NCBI GenBank assembly: GCA_016763185.1
Contig: JAESUG010000026.1
Coordinates: forward strand, 1-42,380
Source: Robiginitomaculum sp.
Lineage (GTDB): Bacteria > Pseudomonadota > Alphaproteobacteria > Caulobacterales > Maricaulaceae
Direction of reading: 5' to 3'
Length of the DNA stretch: 42,380 nucleotides
The position numbers and the translations under genes are program-made. How positions within the stretch are numbered: the stretch's first letter is position 1; every line of letters begins with the position of its first letter. Below the pieces are notes generated by a model. The model was not told the origin of the DNA. It did not search any database and was given only the letters and a program-made list of their open reading frames with translations. Below are positions 23,476-34,708 of the stretch, one piece after another.

Positions 23476-24213
23476 CTAACTGAAACTTTGTACCAAGCTG
23501 CCAACCACCAAGCGCCAGCCGTCGACCAAGACGAAAAACACCAGCTTGAACGGCAAGGATATGACCACCGGTGGCAGCATCATCATGCCCATGCTCATCA
23601 AGATCGAAGCAACCACTAGATCAATCACCAAAAACGGGATAAAAAACCAAAACCCAATTTCAAATGCCACCCGTAGCTCGGAAATCATAAACGCTGGGGC
23701 GACGATATGTAACGGTGTTTCTTCGGCGCTCGCCGGCATTTCTTCATTGGATAGGCTTAAAAATAGCGCCAGATCAGCCTCTCTGGTTTGGCGCAACATA
23801 AAGGTTTTGATCGGCGCGGCACTGGCGGAAAAAGCTTCGGTCATTTGCATTTCTTCGTTCATCAACGGCTCAATTCCCCGCTCCCAGCTTTGCTGGAACA
23901 CCGGAGCCATCACGAAAAAAGTTAAAAACAACGAAAGCGAGATCAGCACCATATTCGGCGGACTTTGTTGCAATCCAGTAGCGGTGCGAAGTAACGATAA
24001 AACCACAACAATGCGGACAAAACTGGTGGTCATAATCAAGATCGACGGGGCCAACGACAATATGGTCAACAAGGCAACCATTTGGATGACCCGGCTGGTT
24101 AATGCGGCTTCTTCACCGGCATCCAAGGTCACTGATTGCGCAAATGCCGGTCCCGCCAGCATGAAAAGGCCGAGAAAAACCCCGCCGCCTAGTATCCAAA
24201 AAATCCGCCTCAT
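23476..24213 (-). CDS. fliP: Flagellar export gate protein FliP
   Basis: FliP forms the core of the flagellar type III export gate with FliQ and FliR. The 245-residue protein has a signal sequence (residues 1-25, ending PAFAQS), then membrane segments. Family blocks are LAPSILIMTTSFVRIVVVLSL, LLRTATGLQQSPPNMVLISL, and the C-terminal PAFMISELRVAFEIGFWFFI and PFLVIDLVVASILMSMGMMM, PFKLVFFVLVDGW. It overlaps fliO by 4 bases (ATGA), so the two are coupled. FliQ, FliR and FlhB are not in the window. Expression probably starts from the CtrA-box region before fliO. Confidence 0.97.
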   Translation of the reverse strand: MRRIFWILGGGVFLGLFMLAGPAFAQSVTLDAGEEAALTSRVIQMVALLTILSLAPSILIMTTSFVRIVVVLSLLRTATGLQQSPPNMVLISLSLFLTFFVMAPVFQQSWERGIEPLMNEEMQMTEAFSASAAPIKTFMLRQTREADLALFLSLSNEEMPASAEETPLHIVAPAFMISELRVAFEIGFWFFIPFLVIDLVVASILMSMGMMMLPPVVISLPFKLVFFVLVDGWRLVVGSLVQSFS

Positions 24214-24509
24214 GGGGTTGTTCTTTCAACTGTAATTTTTGAGATTGGCTTGACCGCACGGCTTTCGATAAAGGTTTCTTGGGTTAGGCCCAACAGCAAT
24301 ACATGTTCGGTATCGCCATCGCGAACAATGACCATGCGGCGGCGCGCATCCAAGGCAAGGGTATCGGTAATGGTTAGGCGTTTTTCGGTGTTGGGGGCGC
24401 TACGAAGCATGCCCGGTGCAAAGCGACGCACAGCCAGCCATGCCGCCAACATTAATCCGACAGTAAAAAGTAACCCTGCGATTATCCGCACTGCTTCAAG
24501 GGTGTCCAT
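24210..24509 (-). CDS. fliO: Flagellar protein FliO
   Basis: FliO is a small membrane protein that helps assemble the FliP ring. From ATG 24509 (MDTLEAVRIIAG) the product is 99 residues, with one membrane helix (about residues 8-26) and a cytosolic domain. That domain reads LTITDTLALDARRRMVIVRD then TEHVLLLGLTQETFIES, the typical FliO pattern. A longer form from 24575 is possible in frame but would add a polar extension that crosses the CtrA box, so I prefer the shorter one. It is coupled to fliP by an ATGA overlap. Confidence 0.88.
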   Translation of the reverse strand: MDTLEAVRIIAGLLFTVGLMLAAWLAVRRFAPGMLRSAPNTEKRLTITDTLALDARRRMVIVRDGDTEHVLLLGLTQETFIESRAVKPISKITVERTTP

Positions 24510-24556
24510 CGCATTCGCTTTGCTTGTTTGTGGACGGTTAATTTGGCGTGCGGGTG

Positions 24557-24572
24557 TTAACACCTGATTAAC
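24557..24572. promoter_or_regulatory. CtrA-binding box between fliO and flgB
   Basis: TTAA-CACCTGA-TTAAC is an exact match to the CtrA consensus TTAA-N7-TTAAC. Its second half extends to TTAACCAT (24568-24575), the CtrA half-site form. It lies 48 bases before the fliO ATG and about 78 before the flgB start, so it may serve both divergent operons. Confidence 0.8.
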
Positions 24573-24604
24573 CATAAACGGCTTTTGCTTTTTTTCATCG
24601 GCTA

Positions 24605-24612
24605 TTAACCAT
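24605..24612. promoter_or_regulatory. Second CtrA half-site near flgB
   Basis: TTAACCAT repeats the half-site found at 24568-24575. A TTCA seven bases upstream (24594-24597) makes it a one-mismatch full box. It is 38 bases before the flgB GTG start and so could overlap its promoter. Confidence 0.55.
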
Positions 24613-24649
24613 AAGCTGGTAAAACTTGCCGCCTAATCTATAGCAAGAT

Positions 24650-25093
24650 GTGTCGAAAATGAGTTTTGATCAATTACCGATATTCTCTGCCCTCAAGAGC
24701 ACGATGAGCATGTTGGCTTCTCGGCAAAAAGTATTGGCTGAAAATATTGCAAACTCCGATACACCTGGGTTTACGGCCCGTGATATTGATGAAAAAAACT
24801 TTCAACGGGTGTTAAAAACCACCATGCGTGGCGAACGCCAAACCAGTATTGCGATGCAGGCGACCGAAGCAGGACATATTCGTGGCAACAGATCCAAAAG
24901 TTCAAATGCAAATGGGTTGGTACGGATCATTGACGCACCAGGCTCCGAAACCACGCTAAATGGTAATTCGGTCGTATTGCCAGAACAAGTGGCCAGCCTA
25001 GCCGACACCAGAATGCGTTATAATACGGCCGTTGGATTGTACCAGAAATCACTTGGGTTATTGCGGATCGCCATGAAACCTCCCGGTCGATAA
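24650..25093 (+). CDS. flgB: Flagellar proximal rod protein FlgB
   Basis: FlgB builds the proximal rod of the flagellar basal body. The 147-residue protein has the N-terminal rod/hook signature LASRQKVLAENIANSDTPGF then TARDIDEKNFQ, and the C-terminal heptad region RYNTAVGLYQKSLGLLRIAM. The start may be GTG at 24650 (MSKMSF) or ATG at 24659 (MSFDQLP); neither has a strong ribosome site. flgC and fliE follow on the same strand (35- and 47-base gaps), forming a rod operon. FlgB lacks a signal peptide, as expected for a type III export substrate. Confidence 0.94.
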   Translation: MSKMSFDQLPIFSALKSTMSMLASRQKVLAENIANSDTPGFTARDIDEKNFQRVLKTTMRGERQTSIAMQATEAGHIRGNRSKSSNANGLVRIIDAPGSETTLNGNSVVLPEQVASLADTRMRYNTAVGLYQKSLGLLRIAMKPPGR

Positions 25094-25128
25094 TCAGATG
25101 CCGGTACCTAGATAAAGGACGTAATCGT

Positions 25129-25542
25129 ATGAATGAAATATCCAAAGCCATGGCCATTGCCGCCGCTGGTATGCGGGCGCAAAGCTCGCGTATGCGAATT
25201 ATTTCCGAAAATGTTGCCAATGCTGCCTCAAGTTCAACAGAACCCGGCGGCGACCCGTATCGGCGCAAAATTCCGGTGTTCCAATCGGAAATGGACAAGG
25301 CCACCGGCGCACGTCTGGTTCGGATGACCAAGGCCATAGATGATAAAGCTGATTTTCAGCTTGAATATCAACCGGGCCATCCCGCAGCAAATGCCGAAGG
25401 CTATATCAAGCTGTCCAATGTCAACACGATGATTGAAATGATGGACATGCGCGAAGCGGCTCGTTCATTTGAGGCCAATTTATCGGTGATTGAAAACTCA
25501 CGTGCCATGATGCAACGCACTTTGGAGTTGTTAAAACGCTAA
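25129..25542 (+). CDS. flgC: Flagellar proximal rod protein FlgC
   Basis: FlgC is another proximal rod subunit exported by the flagellar type III system. The 137 residues include the N-terminal AMAIAAAGMRAQSSRMRIIS then ENVANAASS signature. The central PGGDPYRRKIPVFQ and the C-terminal YIKLSNVNTMIEMMDMREAA then ENSRAMMQRTLELLKR helix are typical. A good AAAGGA precedes the ATG. It lies between flgB and fliE in the usual order. Confidence 0.96.
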   Translation: MNEISKAMAIAAAGMRAQSSRMRIISENVANAASSSTEPGGDPYRRKIPVFQSEMDKATGARLVRMTKAIDDKADFQLEYQPGHPAANAEGYIKLSNVNTMIEMMDMREAARSFEANLSVIENSRAMMQRTLELLKR

Positions 25543-25589
25543 TTAATTTTGAGGTGCCAGAACGCACCAAATAAGAAAGAAACTTCGCC

Positions 25590-25922
25590 ATGTCTATTTC
25601 CGCCTTACAAGCCATCGACGCCTATGCCCAAGCTTCCCAAACTGGCCAAGCCAAAGATATTGCCAGTGCTGTTTCTCTAGCTGGGGACACCAAAGCATCC
25701 AGCGGTCTCGATTTTGCCTCAATGGTGCAAGATGCAATGGGATCCGTTACTGCATCAACGGCACAGGCCGAGAAAATGGTGGTAATGGGGGCTGCCGGGC
25801 AAACGGAGCTGATTGACGTGGTCACCGCAATTTCACAGGCCGAGATCCAATTAGAAACCGTGATCACCGTTCGTGATGAGATGATCAAAGCCTATAAAGA
25901 TATCTTACGGATGCCGATTTAA
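25590..25922 (+). CDS. fliE: Flagellar MS-ring/rod junction protein FliE
   Basis: FliE links the MS ring and export gate to the rod. The 110-residue protein has the family layout: a variable N-terminus, FASMVQDAMGSVTASTAQAE in the middle, and the conserved end ELIDVVTAISQAEIQLETVI then RDEMIKAYKDILRMPI. It is the last gene of the flgB-flgC-fliE operon and converges on tldD, with only 8 bases between stops. Confidence 0.95.
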   Translation: MSISALQAIDAYAQASQTGQAKDIASAVSLAGDTKASSGLDFASMVQDAMGSVTASTAQAEKMVVMGAAGQTELIDVVTAISQAEIQLETVITVRDEMIKAYKDILRMPI

Positions 25923-25930
25923 GATAAAAA

Positions 25931-27343
25931 TTATCCCGCGCCACCAACGGTAAGACTGCCGATTTTTAACGTCGGTTGCCCGACACCGACCGGCACCCCT
26001 TGGCCTGCTTTGCCGCAGACACCAACACCGGGGTCTAGGGCCAGATCATTGCCGATCATCGAAATTTTCGTCAACGCGGTCGGGCCATCGCCAATAATGG
26101 TTGCGCCTTTGACCGGGGCGCCGATTTTACCATTTTTGACCAGATAGGCTTCGGTGCATTGAAAAACGAACTTGCCGGAGGTGATGTCGACTTGGCCGCC
26201 ACCAAAATTAACCGCATAAATACCGTCGGTTAAGCTGGCTAGAATTTCCGCCGGATCGTCTTGGCCGTTTTCCATAATCGTATTGGTCATGCGCGGCATT
26301 GGTGGACAGGCATAGCTTTCGCGTCGACCATTGCCGGTGCTGGCCACCCCCATCAACCGTGCATTTTGCCGGTCTTGCATATAGCCCTTCAAAATGCCGT
26401 CCTCAATCAACACGGTGCGCGAGGTTGGCGTGCCTTCATCATCAACGGTCAGCGAGCCACGGCGTTCTTGTAAGGTGCCGTCATCGACCAAAGTAACGCC
26501 TTTTGCCGCGACTTGTTCGCCAATGCGGCCCGCAAACACGCTTTCGCCTTTGCGATTAAAATCGCCTTCTAGTCCGTGGCCCACCGCTTCGTGAAACAAA
26601 ATGCCGGGCCAACCGGGGCCAAGCACCACGTCCATCTCGCCGCCCAAAATATCAACAGAATCAAGATTAACCACGGCTTGGCGCACCGCTTCTTGGGCCA
26701 TGCTTTTCCAGTTGCTGGGGTCAATCCATTGCTCGTAACTACTGCGCCCACCGGCACCAGCATAGCCGGTTTCGCGGCGGCCATGTTGCTCAACAGTTAC
26801 CGAAATACCAATCCGAACCAACGGGCGGCTATCAAATACCGGGTCCATGCCGGGACGAAAAATTGTGATGTTGGATTGCTCGGCGGCCAGCGACGCAGAT
26901 ACTTGGATCACCCGCGCATCGAGACCACGAACATAGGTGTCAATTTCTTGTAATAATTCCGATTTGGCCGCAAATGTTGGCGATAAAGTTGGATCAAAAT
27001 CACCATAAAGCCGTTGATTGGTACGGGTTGGCCCATCGGCCCACACCCCGGTTTGCCCGCGATCAGCGCCGCGAACCGCCGCCGCCGCCCGACGCAACGA
27101 AGCTGGCGTCATTTCAGTAGCATGGGCGAAACCAGAGGCCAAACCGATGACGCGGCGCAATCCAAAGCCGCGCCCGGCATCATAGGAAGCGCTTTTAAGG
27201 CGGCCATCATCAAACGAAAAGTTTTCAGCAACGCTTTGCTCGAAATAAAGCTCGCCATCATCAGCACCAACAAGCGCCGCCTCGATCTCGCTTTGGGCAA
27301 TTTGTGCAGTAAGATCCGTGTCTTCAAATATGGAATATGTCAT
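25931..27343 (-). CDS. tldD: Metalloprotease TldD
   Basis: TldD works with TldE/PmbA as a zinc peptidase that degrades unfolded peptides, processes some peptide antibiotics and acts in toxin-antitoxin turnover. The 470-residue protein carries the active-site HEAVGH (251-256) in PGILFHEAVGHGLEGDFNRK. It also has ENFSFDDGRLKSASYDAGRG near the N-terminus, SYACPPMPRMTNT, and the late GVCGKAGQGVPVGVGQPTLK. The length is usual. No tldE is in the window, as often seen. It starts upstream of the cytochrome oxidase region, an arrangement I recall from related alphaproteobacteria, but is on the opposite strand. Confidence 0.96.
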   Translation of the reverse strand: MTYSIFEDTDLTAQIAQSEIEAALVGADDGELYFEQSVAENFSFDDGRLKSASYDAGRGFGLRRVIGLASGFAHATEMTPASLRRAAAAVRGADRGQTGVWADGPTRTNQRLYGDFDPTLSPTFAAKSELLQEIDTYVRGLDARVIQVSASLAAEQSNITIFRPGMDPVFDSRPLVRIGISVTVEQHGRRETGYAGAGGRSSYEQWIDPSNWKSMAQEAVRQAVVNLDSVDILGGEMDVVLGPGWPGILFHEAVGHGLEGDFNRKGESVFAGRIGEQVAAKGVTLVDDGTLQERRGSLTVDDEGTPTSRTVLIEDGILKGYMQDRQNARLMGVASTGNGRRESYACPPMPRMTNTIMENGQDDPAEILASLTDGIYAVNFGGGQVDITSGKFVFQCTEAYLVKNGKIGAPVKGATIIGDGPTALTKISMIGNDLALDPGVGVCGKAGQGVPVGVGQPTLKIGSLTVGGAG

Positions 27344-27374
27344 CTGGCTGGCTTAAGCCAAATGCTAAGGTGCA

Positions 27375-27926
27375 TCAATTGGTTTTTACAATAAATCGCA
27401 TAAGCTCTGTTTTTGGTGGTTGCCAAGTCGGATGTAATTCGGTGGCCTTTTTATAGTCATGATAGGCTTTGGTTTTTTCGCCGAAATGCTCGTGGACAAT
27501 GGCCCGGTTGTAAAAAACATGAGCCGGTTGCTCCAGATCAAGCAGCAAAGCTTGGTTAAGCTCATGAAGCGCCTTGGTGTATTCGTTCATACGGATATAG
27601 ACATTGCCCCGATTTGCAAATGCCGCGCCCAGTGTCGGATCAAGGCGCAAAGCCTTGGTGTAATCCGCAACGGCACCGTCAAAATCACCACGATTAGAGC
27701 GAACAATTCCACGATTGACGTAAGTGGCCGCAATATCAGTGCGGCTTAACACACCATTTTGAATGGCTGAATTACAAGTCGCCAACGCATCTTTATCACT
27801 ACGGCCCAACTTGGCTTCGTTAAAACAAGAAACGCCTAAATTGTCTCCGATGATAAACGAGTTGCTCATGCCGGGGGTAGCAAAGCTAAGTGCGCTAAGC
27901 GTTAAAATTAATGTGTGAAGTTTCAT
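27375..27926 (-). CDS. Exported TPR protein
   Basis: The 183-residue product has a signal peptide (LHTLILTLSALSFATPGMSN, cleavage near residue 21) and at least three TPR units. They include AATYVNRGIVRSNRGDFDGA, ALRLDPTLGAAFANRGNVYI then RMNEYTKALHELNQAL, and VFYNRAIVHEHFGEKTKAYH. Two Cys (SCFNEA and ATCNSA) lie before the repeats and may form a disulfide. The function is unknown; such proteins scaffold periplasmic complexes. The 31-base gap to tldD downstream suggests possible co-transcription. It diverges from ctaC with 238 bases between starts, which contain palindromic sequence at 27948-27967. Confidence 0.82.
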   Translation of the reverse strand: MKLHTLILTLSALSFATPGMSNSFIIGDNLGVSCFNEAKLGRSDKDALATCNSAIQNGVLSRTDIAATYVNRGIVRSNRGDFDGAVADYTKALRLDPTLGAAFANRGNVYIRMNEYTKALHELNQALLLDLEQPAHVFYNRAIVHEHFGEKTKAYHDYKKATELHPTWQPPKTELMRFIVKTN

Positions 27927-27947
27927 CGTTCTTTCCTAGTTCATAGT

Positions 27948-27967
27948 GTCTTGTACAAGTGCAAGAC
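27948..27967. promoter_or_regulatory. Overlapping palindromes upstream of the TPR gene
   Basis: GTCTTG-N8-CAAGAC (27948-27967) encloses the perfect 10-base palindrome CTTGTACAAG (27950-27959). It lies 22 bases before the TPR ATG, near its expected promoter. A further weak hairpin, AAAATC-GGAA-GATTTT, is at 27983-27998. No regulator is recognised. Confidence 0.4.
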
Positions 27968-28164
27968 GAAACAATACTAGCAAAAATCGGAAGATTTTGC
28001 AAATTAACATTCATTTCGCGGCAAAATGCTCTTGCCTTTTAGTCCCGGTATCTGCGACAAACCAATCAAACAAGTTGGCTGGGTTCTGTCGGTATGCATA
28101 TGGGCGCGATCTGGTTCTTCTATCTGGGTGTCGATTTTGGTCGACGGTAAAAAAAGGGTAACAG

Positions 28165-30638
<2,474 letters not shown>

Positions 30639-30660
30639 ACCAAAGGACTAGATACAACAC

Positions 30661-31650
30661 ATGGCAGACTTAAGTTCAGATCAAGCTTTGGAAATTCGTC
30701 CGGCATTGCCGGCGGATTTCTTTGCATTGCTCAAACCACGGGTCATGTCATTGGTGGTGTTCACCGCATTGGTCGGGATGATCGCAGCACCGGGATCCGT
30801 GCATCCAGTGCTGGGTCTGGTCTCTATTTTCGCTATTGCCTTGGGTGCCGGCGCTGCCGGTGCGTTGAACATGTGGGTTGATGCCGACATTGACGCCAAA
30901 ATGACCCGCACTCGCCGCAGGCCAATACCGGCAGGACGCTTAACCGCCTCGGATGCCTGTGCATTTGGGGTGTTTTTGTCGTTCGTTGCAATTTTACTGT
31001 TGGCGGCGGCGGCCAATTATTTTGCCGCAGCGCTTTTGGCGTTCACCATCTTCTTTTATGTGGTGGTGTATTCGGTCGGCCTAAAGCGCCGTACCCCGCA
31101 AAATATTGTTATTGGCGGCGCTGCGGGTGCCTTTCCACCGATGATCGGCTGGGCGGTGGCTACGGGTGGTGTTGATGCCAATGCGTTTTTGTTATTTGCC
31201 ATTATCATGTTATGGACCCCGCCGCATTTTTGGGCGTTAGCGCTGTATAAACGCTCTGATTATGCTGCTGCTGGTATCCCGATGATGCCGGTGGTCAAAG
31301 GCGCGGCCAGCACCCGTCGCCAAATATTCGTCTATACCATATTGGTGGCCATGGTTGGTGTGTTGCCGGTGTTTACCGGTTTGGGCGGGGTGCTGTATGC
31401 GGTTACTTCGGTCCTCGGTGGGATGATGTTTATTTTGCTTAGCGTGCGGGTGTTAACCTCGCGGGCCGGCGACAATCCGGGCACGATAAAGGCCGACCTC
31501 TATACGGTCAAAAAGGGCGACAAAGCGGCCAGAGATCTATTCGCATTTTCGATCATTTATTTGTTTATCTTGTTTGCAGCCTTGTTGGTTGCCCACGGTA
31601 CCGGCACGCACGAGACGCTGCCCATCGCATTTTTAACGGGATTGATCTAA
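30661..31650 (+). CDS. ctaB: Protohaem IX farnesyltransferase (haem O synthase)
   Basis: CtaB adds a farnesyl group to haem B, making haem O, the precursor of haem A for the oxidase. The 329-residue UbiA-family protein has about nine membrane helices. It has the two Asp-rich motifs of prenyltransferases: NMWVDADIDAKMTRTRRRPI and the YSVGLKRRTPQNIVIGG loop, followed by WTPPHFWALALYKRSDYAAA. It follows ctaD by 22 bases, and its TAA overlaps the coxF ATG by one base (TAATG). A haem A synthase gene (ctaA) is not in the window. Confidence 0.97.
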   Translation: MADLSSDQALEIRPALPADFFALLKPRVMSLVVFTALVGMIAAPGSVHPVLGLVSIFAIALGAGAAGALNMWVDADIDAKMTRTRRRPIPAGRLTASDACAFGVFLSFVAILLLAAAANYFAAALLAFTIFFYVVVYSVGLKRRTPQNIVIGGAAGAFPPMIGWAVATGGVDANAFLLFAIIMLWTPPHFWALALYKRSDYAAAGIPMMPVVKGAASTRRQIFVYTILVAMVGVLPVFTGLGGVLYAVTSVLGGMMFILLSVRVLTSRAGDNPGTIKADLYTVKKGDKAARDLFAFSIIYLFILFAALLVAHGTGTHETLPIAFLTGLI

Positions 31651-31805
31651 TGGAAAACGGCATTCAGCTAACCGAAGAACAGAAAAAAGCACGCAATCAA
31701 CGCTCCATCGCCATCGGCCTTGGGTTATTGGCCTTTGTGGTGGTGGTATTTGTGGTGACCGTCATTCGCAAAATACAGGAGCAAGGTCTCGATGTCAGCG
31801 GTTGA
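31650..31805 (+). CDS. coxF: Small CoxF-like oxidase protein (51 aa)
   Basis: This short gene sits between ctaB and ctaG, the position of coxF in alphaproteobacterial operons. It encodes 51 residues: a charged N-terminus (LTEEQKKARNQRSI), one membrane helix (AIGLGLLAFVVVVFVVTVIR, about 21-40) and a short basic tail. The ATG overlaps the ctaB stop by one base, and the gene's own end overlaps ctaG by 14 bases, so translation is coupled on both sides. Its role in oxidase assembly is inferred from position; proteins this small are not strongly conserved. Confidence 0.88.
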   Translation: MENGIQLTEEQKKARNQRSIAIGLGLLAFVVVVFVVTVIRKIQEQGLDVSG

Positions 31806-32385
31806 GCCAACGCCCGACAACAAAAACAAAAAGCTTGTCTTGAACCTAAGTTTCATGGTGATTTTCATGCTAGGTTTGGCCTATGCTTCGGTGCCTTTGT
31901 ACCAGTTATTTTGCCAAGTCACCGGATTTGGCGGCACTCCAAAAATCTCTGATGTGGCCGCCGATGAAGTGCTGGAACGAGAAATTACCGTCCGCTTTGG
32001 GAGCGCCGTTTCCGGTGATTTGCCGTGGCGATTTCGGCCCAATCAACTGACCCAAACCGCCCATATTGGCGAAAGCGTTCTGGTGAGCTATCAAGCCACA
32101 AACACCTCCGATCAGCCGATTGCTGGCACAGCCACCTATAATGTCTCACCGGCCAAGGCGGCGGCCTATTTCGTAAAGCTCGATTGCTTTTGCTTTACCG
32201 AACAAGTGCTGCAACCGGGGCAAAGCATGACCATGCCGGTGCTGTACTATATCGACCCGGCCATCACCGAAGATCGCCGCTTGGACGAAATTAAAACCAT
32301 CACCTTGTCCTATACTTTCTTCGAAATCAAATCGACCCAATCCGCCGCATTGATCCACGCTGCCAACCCGACAAAGCGCCCGTAA
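31792..32385 (+). CDS. ctaG: Cytochrome c oxidase assembly protein CtaG/Cox11
   Basis: Cox11-type CtaG delivers copper to the CuB site of subunit I. The 197-residue protein has one N-terminal membrane helix (about 15-33) and a periplasmic domain. The copper-binding Cys132 and Cys134 are in KLDCFCFTEQVLQPGQ, and a further Cys41 follows the helix in YQLFCQVTGFGG. VPLYQLFCQVTGFGGT and EIKTITLSYTFFE are family blocks. AGGAG lies 9 bases before the ATG, within coxF. In most relatives ctaE (subunit III) comes next; here a 517-base gene-free stretch follows. Confidence 0.96.
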   Translation: MSAVEPTPDNKNKKLVLNLSFMVIFMLGLAYASVPLYQLFCQVTGFGGTPKISDVAADEVLEREITVRFGSAVSGDLPWRFRPNQLTQTAHIGESVLVSYQATNTSDQPIAGTATYNVSPAKAAAYFVKLDCFCFTEQVLQPGQSMTMPVLYYIDPAITEDRRLDEIKTITLSYTFFEIKSTQSAALIHAANPTKRP

Positions 32386-32445
32386 CAACACCCTCAATTT
32401 TTCCTAGCACATCAATTTTACGAAGAGGCTCCCCGCTAGTTCGTC

Positions 32446-32465
32446 ATTCCGATGAAAATCGGAAT
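32446..32465. repeat. REP-like hairpin ATTCCGAT-GAAA-ATCGGAAT
   Basis: A perfect 8-bp stem with a GAAA tetraloop is preceded by GTC and followed by CCAGTTCTT. This GTCATTCC...GGAATCCAG form is a widespread dispersed intergenic repeat in proteobacteria, and the CCAGTTCTT tail is shared with the block at 12011-12050. Confidence 0.75.
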
Positions 32466-32714
32466 CCAGTTCTTTCATACAATTTATGTTGAAGAATTAA
32501 ATTTGCACTGTTCTTGAACTGCCCAAATCTAGCCATAGATACATTTTTAACACGCCAAACGGCCAGCAAATAAAATCCGATTATTTGGCCTTTATCGTAA
32601 AATAACGCCATATTTATACCAAAAATCGCCAAAAATACCAAACCCAAGCGCATCATGACCGAGGATAAAACCAAGCTATCCTTGGCCCCTTGCAACCCGC
32701 TAGAATTAGGGTTG

Positions 32715-32738
32715 AAATTAGCACTCCCATGCTAATTT
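32715..32738. repeat. 9-bp AT-rich inverted repeat
   Basis: AAATTAGCA-CTCCCA-TGCTAATTT is a perfect 9-bp stem with a 6-base loop, ending in TTTTT on the plus strand. It could weakly terminate transcription, but it lies 330 bases past ctaG and 165 past aspS, so its role is uncertain. Confidence 0.4.
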
Positions 32739-32902
32739 TTGCTCTTTGAAACCGTAAAATCAATGAAACCTATCGGCAACCAACGATTTTTCTCGCCAGT
32801 CTGTTTTCGCTCATTAGCGCCATTATGGTCCGGATTGGCAAACTTACCCACGGAGAAAAATCCAAACCTCGTTATATCTTTTTTTTTCGAGCAAAAACTC
32901 GA

Positions 32903-34708
32903 TTATTTCGATTTACTCGGCGGGGTAACTTTTCGGATATGTAGCTCTTGCAGTTGGGCATCATCCACCGTGTTGGGGGCCTGCATCATCAGATCGCGAG
33001 CTTGTTGGTTCATCGGGAATAAAATCACTTCGCGGATATTAGTGGCCCCGGCCAATAGCATGACAATCCGGTCAATCCCCGGTGCAATACCACCATGCGG
33101 CGGTGCGCCATAGCGAAATGCGCCTAGCATGCCGCCGAATTTTTCTTCGACCATTTCCGCGCCATAGCCAGCCATCTCAAACGCTTTGAGCATAATTTCC
33201 GGGCGATGGTTTCGAATAGCACCGGAGCTGAGCTCGACACCGTTACAGACAATGTCATATTGATAAGCCAAGATATCGAGCGGGTCTTGGGTTTCTAGCG
33301 CTTCCATGCCGCCTTGGGGCATCGAAAACGGGTTGTGCGAAAAGTCCACGCGTTTTTCGTCCTCATTCCACTCGAACATCGGAAAATCGACAATCCAGCA
33401 AAACCGAAACTCGTCTTCGGCGATCAAATCAAGGTCCGCGCCCAATTTGGCCCGCGCTGCCCCAGCCAGACGCGCGGCATCTGCGCTCTTACCCGCCGCA
33501 AAAAACAATGCATCACCAGCACCAATACCGGCGTGTGCCGCCATCCGCTGCAAGGTATCCGCCGGGAAAAACTTGGCGATTGGGCCTTTGCCGACCAACG
33601 CGCCATCTTCGTCGGCGAATGTGATATAGCCCAGGCCGGGGGCTTGCATATCCTTTTGCGCCCACGAGTTCATCTTGTCGAAGAACGAACGGGGTTTGTC
33701 GGCGATATTGGGGGCCGGAATAGCGCGCACAACCCCGCCTTTGGCGACGATGTTCTTGAACGCGCCGAACTCGACATCGTCTTCGGTGAAAAACTCGGAG
33801 ACATCAGAAATTTCAAACGGGATACGTAAATCCGGCTTGTCAGTGCCGTATTTTAACATGGCCTGTTTGTACGGGATGCGGGCGAACGGCTCGGCGGGGA
33901 CGTTACGGCCATTGGCAAATTCGTCAAACACCGAATGTAACATCGGCTCAATCGCGTCAAAAACGTCCTCTTGGGTGCAAAAGCTCATCTCGACATCGAG
34001 CTGATAGAACTCGCCGGGGCTGCGATCAGCACGGCTGTCCTCGTCGCGAAAACACGGGGCAATTTGGAAATATTTGTCAAAGCCGGAGACCATGATCAAC
34101 TGTTTGAACTGTTGCGGGGCTTGGGGCAGGGCGTAAAATTCGCCGGGGTGCAGTCGCGACGGTACCAAAAAGTCCCGTGCACCTTCTGGTGAGGACGCGG
34201 TTAAAATCGGTGTTTGAAACTCCATAAACCCTTGTTCTGTCATCCGGCGGCGAATGGAGGCAATAATTTGCGAACGCAAAACGATATTTTTGTGCAATGT
34301 CTCACGGCGCAAATCAAGATAGCGGTAGGTCAGCCGGATATCTTCGGGGTAATCCGGCTCGCCAAATACCGGTAAGGGGAGCTCCTGCGCAGTGGAGAGA
34401 ATTTCTAATTCTTGAACTTCAATCTCGATGGTACCGGTGGATAGATTGTCGTTCACCGTCTCGTCAGTTCTGGCCAATACCTTGCCAGTTACCGAAATAA
34501 CACCCTCAACCCGCATGCGCTCCAACGTGGCGAAATGCGGATTTCCCGGCAATATAACACATTGGGTTAGGCCATAATGATCGCGTAAATCAATGAACAA
34601 CAAACCACCATGATCGCGTTTTCGGTGAATCCAACCGGACAAACGAACGATGCTATCGACATTGGTTTTACGAAGTTCACCACAAGTATGGGTGCGAAAA
34701 GCGTGCAT
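32903..34708 (-). CDS. aspS: Aspartyl-tRNA synthetase
   Basis: AspS charges tRNA-Asp, and in organisms using the amidotransferase route also tRNA-Asn. The 601-residue bacterial-type class II enzyme starts [20 protein letters not shown] with the anticodon-binding OB fold ([20 protein letters not shown]). Class II motif 2 is in [20 protein letters not shown] then [10 protein letters not shown], and the GAD insertion spans about residues 300-430. Motif 3 is in [23 protein letters not shown] 34708 is chosen; an in-frame upstream start at 34774 would add 22 unrelated residues. Whether it is discriminating cannot be settled by eye. Confidence 0.97.
   Translation of the reverse strand: MHAFRTHTCGELRKTNVDSIVRLSGWIHRKRDHGGLLFIDLRDHYGLTQCVILPGNPHFATLERMRVEGVISVTGKVLARTDETVNDNLSTGTIEIEVQELEILSTAQELPLPVFGEPDYPEDIRLTYRYLDLRRETLHKNIVLRSQIIASIRRRMTEQGFMEFQTPILTASSPEGARDFLVPSRLHPGEFYALPQAPQQFKQLIMVSGFDKYFQIAPCFRDEDSRADRSPGEFYQLDVEMSFCTQEDVFDAIEPMLHSVFDEFANGRNVPAEPFARIPYKQAMLKYGTDKPDLRIPFEISDVSEFFTEDDVEFGAFKNIVAKGGVVRAIPAPNIADKPRSFFDKMNSWAQKDMQAPGLGYITFADEDGALVGKGPIAKFFPADTLQRMAAHAGIGAGDALFFAAGKSADAARLAGAARAKLGADLDLIAEDEFRFCWIVDFPMFEWNEDEKRVDFSHNPFSMPQGGMEALETQDPLDILAYQYDIVCNGVELSSGAIRNHRPEIMLKAFEMAGYGAEMVEEKFGGMLGAFRYGAPPHGGIAPGIDRIVMLLAGATNIREVILFPMNQQARDLMMQAPNTVDDAQLQELHIRKVTPPSKSK

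Larger units (their letters stand above)
32386..32902. other. Gene-free region after the oxidase operon
   Basis: This 517-base stretch separates convergent ctaG and aspS. It holds a REP-like hairpin (32446-32465), an AT-rich inverted repeat (32715-32738) and otherwise AT-rich sequence. A minus-strand open frame (32444-32695, 83 residues with a hydrophobic part) has only a TTG start, no ribosome site, and ends inside the repeat, so I do not call it. There is no recognisable remnant of ctaE. Confidence 0.5.

Noticed and set aside
24617-24630. Possible sigma-54 promoter before flgB
   Set aside because: The GG and GC pairs are 8 bases apart rather than the required 10.
32444-32695. Minus-strand 83-codon frame with a hydrophobic segment
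   Set aside because: It has only a TTG start without ribosome site and ends within a REP-like hairpin. It could be a decayed small membrane protein, but support is too weak.
32718-32726. TTAGCACTC, the left half of a CIRCE heat-shock element
   Set aside because: The right half GAGTGCTAA is missing at the required 9-base spacing, and no chaperone gene is nearby.
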